Both the position numbers and the translations under genes were made by a program. A DNA stretch of 11,635 bases from CAKSKB01 sp034186235. GTDB lineage: Bacteria > Bacillota > Clostridia > HGM11514. Numbering within the stretch: the first letter of the stretch is position 1; the number at the start of each line of letters is the position of its first letter. Positions 6,229 through 11,635 of the stretch are shown in pieces. The notes beneath the pieces are model-generated. The model had not been told where the DNA came from. It did not search any database and saw nothing but the letters and a program-made list of their open reading frames with translations. Location: the NCBI GenBank assembly GCA_034186235.1, contig JAXGBA010000042.1, positions 1 through 11,635 on the forward strand, in the 5' to 3' direction.

Positions 6229-6252
6229 ATATGATGAAAGGAAACATTTTGA
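6200..6252. promoter_or_regulatory. Candidate operators in the divergent control region
   Basis: Two symmetric signals overlap. TTGACA-T-TGTCAA is a perfect 13-bp palindrome (6200-6212). TCAAAATGTT (6209-6218) and AACATTTTGA (6243-6252) are a perfect 10-bp inverted repeat straddling the rightward -10. The left arm lies upstream of the expected transcript, so the second signal is more likely a DNA site than an RNA hairpin. TGTCAA half-sites recur in the left-end repeats at 2750 and 2760. Confidence 0.55.
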
Positions 6253-6264
6253 GAGGTGAATGTA

Positions 6265-7152
6265 TTGAAACAGAAATTTACAGTATATTATTCTAAAAAA
6301 AGCTCGTCCGCTCAATTAGATTTGAGAGTAACTTTTGATAATTATGATGAAATGAGCGACAGCGTGAGAGCAGATTTTGCAGACGGTGAAGCCGAAAATG
6401 AAATAGAGAAAATTACACTATTTCACCTTAAACATTGTTATTTTGATTATTTGCATTTATACGGTGATTTGCTCGCTTGTGAAAATACCTTTGATTACTT
6501 CAAAAAATTGTTTGTTGCTACAAGCGAAACGAATAATAAATTTTTTGAATATCAACTTTATAATGCTGAAAAAGACTACAGGGAATATTTCCAACACAAT
6601 AATTTTACAAAAGAATTTTTTGACATTTACGCAAACAGTAAACGAATAACTCTCAACCGCAAACTATTTGAAGTTGAAAATCAGCATTATATACCACTGC
6701 GTATTGACAGCAAAACAGACGATATTTTTTACAGTTATGAAAGTACGGATATAAAAGATATTATTTTTTCATCAATTCACTTTGCATTAGAAAACGGATA
6801 TAAATTTTCTCAATGTTCACATTGTGGGCGTTGGTTTTTCAAGGACGGAAGCAGAGCAGGAAGCAGAAAAAAATACTGTAACAGAAAAAGCACATTTAAT
6901 GGCTATGAGCATTTACCCTGTGAGCAAGCCGTTAGGAATATCAATCAAGAATTACAAAGAGAAAAGAAAAGAATATATAACTCAATGGTAAGGGAGCATT
7001 TAAGTACAGAGCAATTTGTTTATGACTTTTTAGACGAATGTGCAGAGTATATGACAAAAATCAAAAAATGTGCTTCGGTGCAAAACTTATCTGATTATTG
7101 GACTTTCTTAAAAAAGTATAAGGACGGTGTAAAAAATGGCAACAATAAATAA
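6265..7152 (+). CDS. Zinc-ribbon protein (DUF6076-like) in the repressor position of the element
   Basis: This 295-residue protein has a mixed alpha/beta N-terminal half without known motifs and a zinc ribbon with four cysteines at about C184, C187, C205 and C219 (FSQCSHCGRWFF, KKYCNR, LPCEQA). A basic helical tail follows. This resembles the DUF6076 families seen beside integrases in Firmicutes; I recall the family but cannot verify the match. I chose the TTG at 6265, five bases after GAGAGGTGA; a GTG at 6256 lies inside that ribosome binding site. The integrase start overlaps its end by 17 bases, so the two are coupled. By position it occupies the place of the master repressor in phage-inducible islands. 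Confidence 0.8.
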   Translation: MKQKFTVYYSKKSSSAQLDLRVTFDNYDEMSDSVRADFADGEAENEIEKITLFHLKHCYFDYLHLYGDLLACENTFDYFKKLFVATSETNNKFFEYQLYNAEKDYREYFQHNNFTKEFFDIYANSKRITLNRKLFEVENQHYIPLRIDSKTDDIFYSYESTDIKDIIFSSIHFALENGYKFSQCSHCGRWFFKDGSRAGSRKKYCNRKSTFNGYEHLPCEQAVRNINQELQREKKRIYNSMVREHLSTEQFVYDFLDECAEYMTKIKKCASVQNLSDYWTFLKKYKDGVKNGNNK

Positions 7153-8275
7153 GCGTGGCAACACATTTCAAATTGTGGTTTCTCTCGGTCTTGATGTGAA
7201 CGGAAAGAAAATCAGAAAAACAACTACATATAAACCGCCTGAAAATACTACACCGAAAAAGGCTGCAAAACTCGCACAGGAATTTGCTGTTGAATTTGAG
7301 CGTAAATGTAGAGGGCTGTCCTCGTTAAATGAAAATATGCGGTTTTCAGAAATGGCTGAATGGTTTATTGATAACTACGCAAAAAACAAGTTAAAACCGA
7401 TAACCGCCTACAACTACGAAAAGCAAATAAAAAACAATTTGCTCCCTGAATTAGGAAACATCAAACTCAAAGATTTTACCCCTGCAAAGATTACAGCCTT
7501 TTTCAAAACACGCACATATCAGCCTGCAACCTGTCGCAAAGTATATGTCATTTTACAAAGTGTGTTTGCTCGTGCTGTGGAGCAAGGCTTCATCAAAGAA
7601 ACGCCCTGCACAAAGGCGGTTATATTGCCAAAAGCCGAAACAGCAAAAGAAAAAAAGCCTTTTCTTGACGAAAATCAAGCAAAAGACTTGTTAAAAATGG
7701 TTGAGGATAACACACAATTCAACCGCATTATAAAAGTATTGTTATTTACAGGTATGCGTTCGGGTGAGTGCTTGGCTCTCCGTTGGCAAGATATAGACTT
7801 TGAAAATAAGACAATACACATTGAAAACACTTTAACAGATGTGGGCGGTAAACATTGGCTTCAACCGCCGAAAACTGCAACAAGTAACAGATATATTGCT
7901 TTATCTGATATTTTGGCTGATATATTCAGAGAACAGAAAAAGTATAATGATGAAAAGTTGAGCAAACTCGGAAAATTATATACTTATCCTGAAATGGTAT
8001 TTACAACAGAGAGCGGAAATTATGTTGACAGGTCGGGACTAAATACACAGTTCAGACGATTTGTAAAAGGTACAGACTTTGACTTTATTACTTTGCATAG
8101 TTTACGCCATTGCAACGCAACGCTTTTGATAAACAGCGGTATTGACTTAAAAATTGTAAGTGAGTTGCTCGGTCATTCAGATGTATCAACAACAGCGAAT
8201 GTATATGCAGATGTTTTGAAAAGCTCAAAGGCAAAAGTTGCTGATTTGATTTCCTTAAAACTGAATGGAAATTGA
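7136..8275 (+). CDS. int: Tyrosine recombinase (integrase) of the element
   Basis: This 379-residue integrase catalyses integration and excision between attP and the 3' end of rpsI. The N terminus (1-60, GNTFQIVVSLGLDVNGKKIRKTT) is an arm-binding domain. Residues about 65-165 form the SAM-like core-binding domain (MAEWFIDNYAKNKLKPITAYNY). The catalytic domain shows R208 in TGMRSGE, the H321-x-x-R324 box in LHSLRH, H347 in LLGHSD and the nucleophile Y357 in ANVYADV; K246 is the likely beta-hairpin lysine. All catalytic residues are present, so it should be active. The start overlaps the preceding gene by 17 bases, with AAGGA about 11 bases upstream. The stop codon lies within the first of three TTGATGTCC repeats. 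Confidence 0.96.
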   Translation: MATINKRGNTFQIVVSLGLDVNGKKIRKTTTYKPPENTTPKKAAKLAQEFAVEFERKCRGLSSLNENMRFSEMAEWFIDNYAKNKLKPITAYNYEKQIKNNLLPELGNIKLKDFTPAKITAFFKTRTYQPATCRKVYVILQSVFARAVEQGFIKETPCTKAVILPKAETAKEKKPFLDENQAKDLLKMVEDNTQFNRIIKVLLFTGMRSGECLALRWQDIDFENKTIHIENTLTDVGGKHWLQPPKTATSNRYIALSDILADIFREQKKYNDEKLSKLGKLYTYPEMVFTTESGNYVDRSGLNTQFRRFVKGTDFDFITLHSLRHCNATLLINSGIDLKIVSELLGHSDVSTTANVYADVLKSSKAKVADLISLKLNGN

Positions 8276-8301
8276 TGTCCGTTGATGTCCTTTTGATGTC
8301 C
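8272..8301 (+). repeat. Right arm-type sites, TTGATGTCC x3
   Basis: TTGATGTCC is repeated at 8272-8280, 8282-8290 and 8293-8301, with 10- and 11-bp periods that place all copies on one face of the helix. The first overlaps the int stop codon. The two copies at the left end and the single copy closing attR (8490-8498) share the sequence. Confidence 0.75.
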
Positions 8302-8318
8302 GAAAATACAAAAAGCTA

Positions 8319-8347
8319 TTGCAATTTACAAAAAGTTATGATACAAT
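8319..8347 (+). promoter_or_regulatory. Outward-facing promoter at the right end of the element
   Basis: TTGCAA (8319-8324), 17 bases, then TACAAT (8342-8347) preceded by TGA. The segment around its -10 matches the int-operon promoter at 13 of 14 positions (GTT(A/G)TGATACAATA) but lacks the operator palindrome. It reads toward attR and the duplicated terminator; in the circular form it reads across attP toward the repeat-rich left end. Confidence 0.6.
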
Positions 8348-8369
8348 AATCAAGGAAAAGCCTTATATT

Positions 8370-8432
8370 ATGCGACTTTTCAAAACGATACAAAACACTA
8401 TAAAACAGCGTTCTTATTTCTCAAAGAGATAA
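8370..8432 (+). CDS. Putative 20-residue peptide ending in the S9 tail
   Basis: A short frame begins at ATG 8370, downstream of the promoter at 8319-8347 and a purine-rich AAGGAAAAG (8352-8360, about 10 bases away). It starts MRLFKTIQNTIK and ends YFSKR-stop, using the rpsI-derived FSKR codons of the attR repeat in the rpsI frame. It may be chance, because the repeat begins in coding sequence, or a relic of how attP was captured. The promoter in front is the only reason to list it. Confidence 0.25.
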   Translation: MRLFKTIQNTIKQRSYFSKR

Positions 8433-8499
8433 TTATTTTATCAAACAAACGGCTTGTTTACAGGGCTTTCGCCCTGTTGCAAGCCTTTTTTGATGTCCG
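8418..8499 (+). repeat. attR: 82-bp direct repeat, copy 2, with second rpsI terminator
   Basis: This copy is identical to attL except C at 8450. It contains the last four S9 codons plus stop and the hairpin terminator (8451-8491), which will stop rightward transcription leaving the element. The rest of 8276-8695 holds the arm sites, the outward promoter, an A/T-rich spacer without a recognisable gene, and the terminator of the downstream secreted-protein gene. Confidence 0.95.
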
Positions 8500-8608
8500 A
8501 ATAGTTAAAAGCAAAAAAACGGAGCGAAAATTATCCTTTACCGCCTTTTACGATCCGTTCTGCCGTCCGTGTATGTAACAACCGCCCAAACATCACTGTA
8601 TAATTCTA

Positions 8609-8650
8609 TAAAAAACTAACAGACCCGAATTTTAGGGTCTGTTAGCTTTT
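8609..8650 (-). terminator. Terminator of the secreted-protein gene
   Basis: On the minus strand CTAACAGACCC pairs with GGGTCTGTTAG (8645-8635 with 8626-8616) around an eight-base loop and is followed by TTTTTT. An A/T extension of the stem makes it usable in both directions. Confidence 0.9.
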
Positions 8651-8695
8651 TAATTAGGAAAAAACCAAAACAATGAAAGGGTTTGTAATATACTC

Positions 8696-11113
8696 TTAAT
8701 TTTCTGTTACCGTTATGTCGGTTTCTGTTCCCTTACCGGTTGCATCGTTTATTAGGCTATAAGGTGCGGCGCTGTATTTGCCTACGGTTATTCCGTCGCC
8801 GACTACTCTGACTGCAAACTTGCCGTCTGCCGACTTCGTCTCAGCTGCAAGCGTAACTTCACCGGTCTTAACGTTGTCAGCGCCGAACTGCGAAAGAATG
8901 AAGCCGTATGCGTCAAATTCGCCTGTAACAGTTCCGTACATAATGATTGAGTTTTCAGAGATTTTTGCTTCTCCGTTAACAGTATATGCCTTGTTATGTT
9001 CAACATTTGAACCGGAATACTCAACCTTAGGTTGAACAGGTGTATTTTCCTTATAAATAACTTTGATTGTTCCCGAAGCTTCAACCGGCTGAATCGAGAA
9101 ACTGCCGCTCTGCTTACCGATAAGCTCTGTTCCGACCTCCGTTTCGCCGCCATAAGTCACATACCTGATTGCTTCGATAACCTTATTTTCGGGTGCGGTT
9201 ACGGTAAAATCTGCCTTCATGAGGTCTTCAACCTTTGCGGACTGACCGTTTGTAAGAGTTGCATTACACTTATTATTATCAAAGTTATTAAGGCTGGCTG
9301 CCTTAACGCCAAGGGTACCTTCGCCTTCAAACGAAATATTGTGCATTAATGCAACTTCGGTACAGCCAAAACCTGTGAAGGTTCCGGAACCGCCTATAGG
9401 CTCAATCTGTCCTGCAACGCTGTATGCATAGGTGCTTTCTGTAGTTGCACCGTTGGTACCGAAATATCCGAAGTATGCATCCTGATAATTATACAGCTGC
9501 CATTTCGTATCATCATTATCGTTATAAATATACTTTTCGGTTGAATTATTCCCTACGGTTCCGCCCAAACCATTCTGCTGACCGTTAACATATTTTCCGC
9601 TTGTTTCGCCGGGCTTAAAGTAGTTCAGCGAAGACGGGTTTGACCACTGTGTATATTGAAATGATGCGCTGCCGGTGTAATAAACCTTCCAGAAATAAAA
9701 TCTTCCGGCAGCTGTATAGAAATCATTGAATCTTATATTGAGTCTTCCGCCGCCTTTGCCCGTACCTGCCCAGTAGAATGTACCGTTATCCGGGTCAGCT
9801 TTATTGCCGGTGTTTGCATTGAATGATGTAAACATAACCTTACCGTCTGCCGATGTGAGAGATGGTGTAACCGCAGTTTCATTATCTTCCCCTGCATTTA
9901 CTGCCGTACCGCCCTTAAGGTCTGTGAAATATGTATTGCTGACATATTCGCTGTTTTCGGCTATCGTTATTTCAAGCGCCCCGTCAGTGCGGATATTGCT
10001 GCTTTTTGTATCCTTGGTTCTTAAAACAACTTTGGCATTATTGCCGTCAAGTTCAAAACCTATTATTTTGCCGTTATATTTAACCCTGCTTACCGCTCCG
10101 TTTGAAGGTGTAATCGTATAAACGGTATCATACAAATCATTTGTTTCAACAGTATCGCCGCTTGAAATTACCCTGTCGCCTCTTGCGTCCGTATTTGCTT
10201 TAACAACAGCTTCACCGCCCGAAATGGTTACGGTATCCTGATAAATATCTGCCTTTTGCGTAACCTTAACATTATCGAGATAAACGGTGTAATCATTTTT
10301 ATCAAGCTTTGCCTGTATTTCCGCAGCCGCAGCTTTATATGTATCGCTTGTTGTATCAGTCGATTTTAAATCGGAATATTTCGTATCGGAATCAAGTACA
10401 CCCTTAACAACATTATAAACATACCCGCCCCAATTCGGCATCTGAGGAGATAACTGAATATTCTGACTTGTTGAGCCGTCTGCATATGCATAAATATTAA
10501 TCGGCTGAGTAGCTGTATACCAACCGGTATCAGCATTCTTTGCTGTGGTAGAGGTTGGATACTTTTCTGTTGAAAACTTTGTTTCGCTCTCGCTCAGTTT
10601 CATACCGACGCTGCAATTGAATATTCCTAAAAAGCTGTTAGAACTGATATTGCCGGTGCTTTCTTTATACAGAAAATCATAATTAACGGTATAATCAGTG
10701 CCGGCTATAGCGGCAAAAGCCGCTGATCTTCTGAACCTTATATATACTTTGTTGTTAAAAGTATTACATGCAGCATTAGAATCGGCAGGATTAGCTTCAT
10801 AAGAAGCCAAATATCTCCTCAGCGCTTCCGAACCTACCCAGTTCCCGGCTTTTATCGCTTTGTTGCCGTCTTCTTCGCAAATCTCATAATTCAGAAGCTT
10901 TCCGTTGCCGTCACCGGCCTCATTGTGGGTACCGTTCCATGAATTATAAGGAAGGTTTATGCTGCCTGCCGATGTATCATAATTCTCAAAATCATCGTAG
11001 AAAACAATAACATCGCCTTTTCTTGTACTTGTTTCCTCCGCCGAAACACCTACGGCGCAGAGTGCCGAAAGTATGAGCGTCAGCGAAAGGATTGCCGCCA
11101 AAAATCGTTTCAT
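8696..11113 (-). CDS. Large secreted protein of unknown function
   Basis: This 805-residue protein starts with a classical signal peptide (MKRFLAAILSLTLILSALCA, cleavage probably after GVSA near residue 25). The mature part is rich in Asn, Gly, Thr, Tyr and Asp and predicted all-beta. One region near the N terminus (VIFYDDFENYDTSAG, ending YTVYLDNVKVTQK about residue 285) has the look of a concanavalin-like module; a Tyr/Trp/Gly-rich middle and a small C-terminal domain (IIMYGTVTGEFDAYGFILSQFG) follow. I see no dockerin, LPXTG anchor, S-layer repeat or catalytic signature. The ATG at 11113 is preceded by AGGAGAGG; an upstream extension of 37 codons crosses the promoter and is rejected. Glycan binding or cell-surface display is plausible but unproven. 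Confidence 0.85.
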   Translation of the reverse strand: MKRFLAAILSLTLILSALCAVGVSAEETSTRKGDVIVFYDDFENYDTSAGSINLPYNSWNGTHNEAGDGNGKLLNYEICEEDGNKAIKAGNWVGSEALRRYLASYEANPADSNAACNTFNNKVYIRFRRSAAFAAIAGTDYTVNYDFLYKESTGNISSNSFLGIFNCSVGMKLSESETKFSTEKYPTSTTAKNADTGWYTATQPINIYAYADGSTSQNIQLSPQMPNWGGYVYNVVKGVLDSDTKYSDLKSTDTTSDTYKAAAAEIQAKLDKNDYTVYLDNVKVTQKADIYQDTVTISGGEAVVKANTDARGDRVISSGDTVETNDLYDTVYTITPSNGAVSRVKYNGKIIGFELDGNNAKVVLRTKDTKSSNIRTDGALEITIAENSEYVSNTYFTDLKGGTAVNAGEDNETAVTPSLTSADGKVMFTSFNANTGNKADPDNGTFYWAGTGKGGGRLNIRFNDFYTAAGRFYFWKVYYTGSASFQYTQWSNPSSLNYFKPGETSGKYVNGQQNGLGGTVGNNSTEKYIYNDNDDTKWQLYNYQDAYFGYFGTNGATTESTYAYSVAGQIEPIGGSGTFTGFGCTEVALMHNISFEGEGTLGVKAASLNNFDNNKCNATLTNGQSAKVEDLMKADFTVTAPENKVIEAIRYVTYGGETEVGTELIGKQSGSFSIQPVEASGTIKVIYKENTPVQPKVEYSGSNVEHNKAYTVNGEAKISENSIIMYGTVTGEFDAYGFILSQFGADNVKTGEVTLAAETKSADGKFAVRVVGDGITVGKYSAAPYSLINDATGKGTETDITVTEN

Positions 11114-11152
11114 AATTGAACCTCTCCTTGAAAAAAATATTATCTTTATTAC

Positions 11153-11182
11153 ATTATACCTCTCTTTCTGTATTTTTGTCAA
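11153..11182 (-). promoter_or_regulatory. Promoter of the secreted-protein gene
   Basis: On the minus strand TTGACA (11182-11177) and TATAAT (11158-11153) are both perfect, with an 18-base spacer. The predicted leader is about 35 nt and ends in the AGGAGAGG ribosome binding site. Confidence 0.85.
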
Positions 11183-11271
11183 GCCTTTTATGAAACAAAA
11201 AAGTTTTTTGTGTATTGTATACAAAAATCAGCCTATCAATTTGTGGACAATGCCGATAGTCTGATTTTAAA

Positions 11272-11300
11272 GAAGGTTTTCAGGAAACCCGAAAACCTTC
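11272..11300. repeat. Perfect 10-bp inverted repeat between the secreted-protein gene and the toxin locus
   Basis: GAAGGTTTTC (11272-11281) and GAAAACCTTC (11291-11300) form a hairpin with an inner GG/CC pair. On the minus strand it is followed by TTTAAAA, so it may be a weak backup terminator for the leftward toxin message. No gene is visible between 11183 and 11369. Confidence 0.45.
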
Positions 11301-11309
11301 CTATGCTAT

Positions 11310-11336
11310 TCTCTTTTATCTATTATCTAAAAGAGA
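11310..11336. repeat. Inverted repeat just upstream of the antitoxin promoter
   Basis: TCTCTTTTA (11310-11318) and TAAAAGAGA (11328-11336) are perfectly complementary. The right arm ends one base before the -35 of the antisense promoter. It could be a protein site or an A/T-rich upstream element. Confidence 0.4.
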
Positions 11337-11337
11337 G

Positions 11338-11366
11338 TTGACAAATGACCTAAAATATAGTATAAT
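11338..11366 (+). promoter_or_regulatory. Consensus promoter of the antisense (antitoxin) RNA
   Basis: TTGACA (11338-11343) and TATAAT (11361-11366) are perfect, with a 17-base spacer. This is as strong as the rplM promoter, yet no rightward gene follows. A very strong promoter for a short untranslated RNA is typical of type I antitoxins. Confidence 0.85.
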
Positions 11367-11368
11367 AT

Positions 11369-11399
11369 AAAAAAAGGCAAGACCTCAAACGGTTATGCC
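11369..11399 (-). terminator. Terminator of the toxin mRNA
   Basis: On the minus strand GGCA-UA-ACC pairs with GGU-CU-UGCC around a GUUUGA loop (11399-11376), followed by seven U residues (11375-11369). It overlaps the start of the antisense RNA, so the two transcripts share roughly 80 bp. Confidence 0.65.
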
Positions 11400-11455
11400 A
11401 AGATAGATACTTTTAGATAGTCCTGACTTGGTAGGTGGGGGCTATCTTACTTTTT
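11373..11455 (+). ncRNA. Putative antisense RNA antitoxin
   Basis: The predicted start is about 11373. The predicted end is a hairpin with AGATAGTCC (11415-11423) paired to GGGCTATCT (11439-11447), followed by TACTTTTT. The RNA of about 80 nt is fully complementary to the 3' untranslated region of the toxin message and reaches its last codons. The terminal loop contains CUUGGUAG, which includes a YUNR (UUGG) U-turn motif of the kind used by antisense RNAs for fast pairing. If this hairpin is read through, a second one at 11593-11618 would give an RNA of about 250 nt covering the whole toxin gene. Confidence 0.65.
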
Positions 11456-11594
11456 GTGTAAGCGCAATTAAAAAAATTACTGTCAGCAATAATACTATCA
11501 ATATGTATTTTTTCATTGCAGCCACCCCCTTTCCCGATTTTTCGGTAAAAGAGTGGTATAACCGCCCAGCTTTTACACTGTTTTAAGTCTTGCC
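11376..11594. repeat. Inverted repeat joining the 5' and 3' ends of the toxin mRNA
   Basis: GGCAAGAC (11376-11383) and its complement GTCTTGCC (11587-11594) flank the locus. Extended to 15 bases, the match is 13 of 15 (11376-11390 against 11594-11580 read on the minus strand). In the toxin message these become its 5' leader and the 3' arm of its terminator, a placement like the fold-back inhibition element of hok mRNA. Confidence 0.6.
11442..11516 (-). CDS. Putative type I toxin, 24-residue hydrophobic peptide
   Basis: The product starts MKKYILIVLLL and ends ALTQKVR: two N-terminal lysines, one unbroken hydrophobic segment of about 17 residues (4-20), then a basic C terminus. This is the usual form of membrane-acting type I toxins of Firmicutes. 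It lacks the proline-containing core I associate with the Fst family, so I do not assign it there. The ribosome binding site AAAGGGGGTGG (11533-11523) is unusually strong, five bases from the ATG at 11516. A CCCCC run follows the stop (11441-11437), able to pair with the GGGGG of that site. The peptide is too short for ordinary gene callers. A phage holin-like or regulatory small protein is the alternative. Confidence 0.7.
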   Translation of the reverse strand: MKKYILIVLLLTVIFLIALTQKVR

Positions 11595-11618
11595 TGTCGA
11601 TAAATTTCGACAGGTTTT
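11593..11618. terminator. Hairpin at the 5' end of the toxin mRNA, possible plus-strand terminator
   Basis: CCTGTCGA (11593-11600) and TCGACAGG (11607-11614) form a perfect 8-bp stem followed by TTTT on the plus strand. On the minus strand it would be the first structure in the toxin message, as in other stable type I toxin mRNAs. Confidence 0.6.
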
Positions 11619-11627
11619 ATTGTATCA
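11619..11627 (-). promoter_or_regulatory. Extended -10 of the toxin promoter (-35 outside window)
   Basis: The minus strand reads TGATACAAT (11627-11619), a TGn-extended -10. Transcription would begin near 11612 and give a leader of about 95 nt. The -35 would lie beyond 11635 and cannot be checked. Confidence 0.5.
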
Positions 11628-11635
11628 CATTTGCA

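Larger units (their letters stand above)
2580..8499. mobile_element. 5.8-kb integrated element in the 3' end of rpsI (satellite-like or integrative element)
   Basis: The boundaries are an 82-bp direct repeat with one mismatch, offset by exactly 5,838 bp, which gives the predicted circle length. The insertion uses the last codons of rpsI and its terminator and restores both. Contents in order from attR: tyrosine integrase, zinc-ribbon protein, divergent control region, two small HTH proteins, winged-helix protein, primase without helicase, small protein, coiled-coil protein, acidic/basic low-complexity protein, repeat-rich region, attL. The layout parallels phage-inducible chromosomal islands, where integrase and master repressor diverge from a small regulator, excisionase and primase. 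No terminase, capsid, relaxase or cargo resistance gene is visible, so satellite, mobilizable element and decayed relative all remain possible. Confidence 0.88.

Noticed and set aside
2580..8499. Conjugative element or complete prophage
   Set aside because: I found no relaxase, coupling protein, terminase, portal, capsid or lysis gene in the 5.8 kb between the att repeats.
8778..9349. Plus-strand frames opposite the secreted-protein gene, including one of 105 codons
   Set aside because: They lie opposite a long gene with signal peptide, promoter and terminator, and have no ribosome binding site or family resemblance.
11442..11516. Assignment of the small peptide to the Fst toxin family
   Set aside because: The charge pattern fits type I toxins in general, but there is no proline in the hydrophobic core and no Fst-like C terminus, so the family is left open.

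Overview
The window looks like a chromosomal segment of a low-to-mid GC Firmicute, most likely a gut clostridium of the Oscillospiraceae/Lachnospiraceae type. The basis is the A/T-rich intergenic DNA, Gram-positive style AGGAGG-type ribosome binding sites, sigma-A consensus promoters, the rplM-rpsI pair, a tRNA without encoded CCA, and a secreted protein with a Firmicutes signal peptide. Genus level is inference.

Left flank (1-2661): the 3' part of a tRNA-Thr(GGT), a bidirectional terminator, a MATE-family efflux transporter on the minus strand, then a strong promoter driving rplM (L13) and rpsI (S9), closed by an intrinsic terminator.

Middle (2580-8499): a compact integrated mobile element. 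An 82-bp direct repeat with one mismatch (2580-2661 and 8418-8499) covers the last codons of rpsI plus its terminator and marks attL and attR, so an excised circle would be 5,838 bp. At the right end, a tyrosine integrase and a zinc-ribbon protein (DUF6076-like) run rightward. From a shared divergent promoter region with a palindromic operator, a leftward operon encodes two tiny HTH proteins, a winged-helix protein, a primase that stops where the helicase should begin, a small protein, a coiled-coil protein, and a low-complexity Asp/Phe then Arg/Glu protein. A repeat-rich noncoding stretch near attL is a candidate replication origin. The arrangement (integrase plus regulator divergent from small regulator, Xis-like protein and primase, then an iteron-like region) resembles phage-inducible chromosomal islands, but no packaging, capsid or conjugation gene is visible. 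It is best called a minimal satellite-like or integrative element of unknown helper.

Right flank (8500-11635): a large secreted protein of unknown function on the minus strand with its own promoter and terminator. At the window edge is a compact locus with the architecture of a type I toxin-antitoxin system: a 24-residue hydrophobic peptide on the minus strand and a convergent, perfectly consensus-promoted antisense RNA of about 80 nt overlapping the 3' end of the toxin message. The message also carries complementary 5' and 3' ends and a C-run able to pair with its Shine-Dalgarno sequence.

The two parts most worth following up are the 5.8-kb element with its helicase-less primase and this putative toxin-antitoxin locus.
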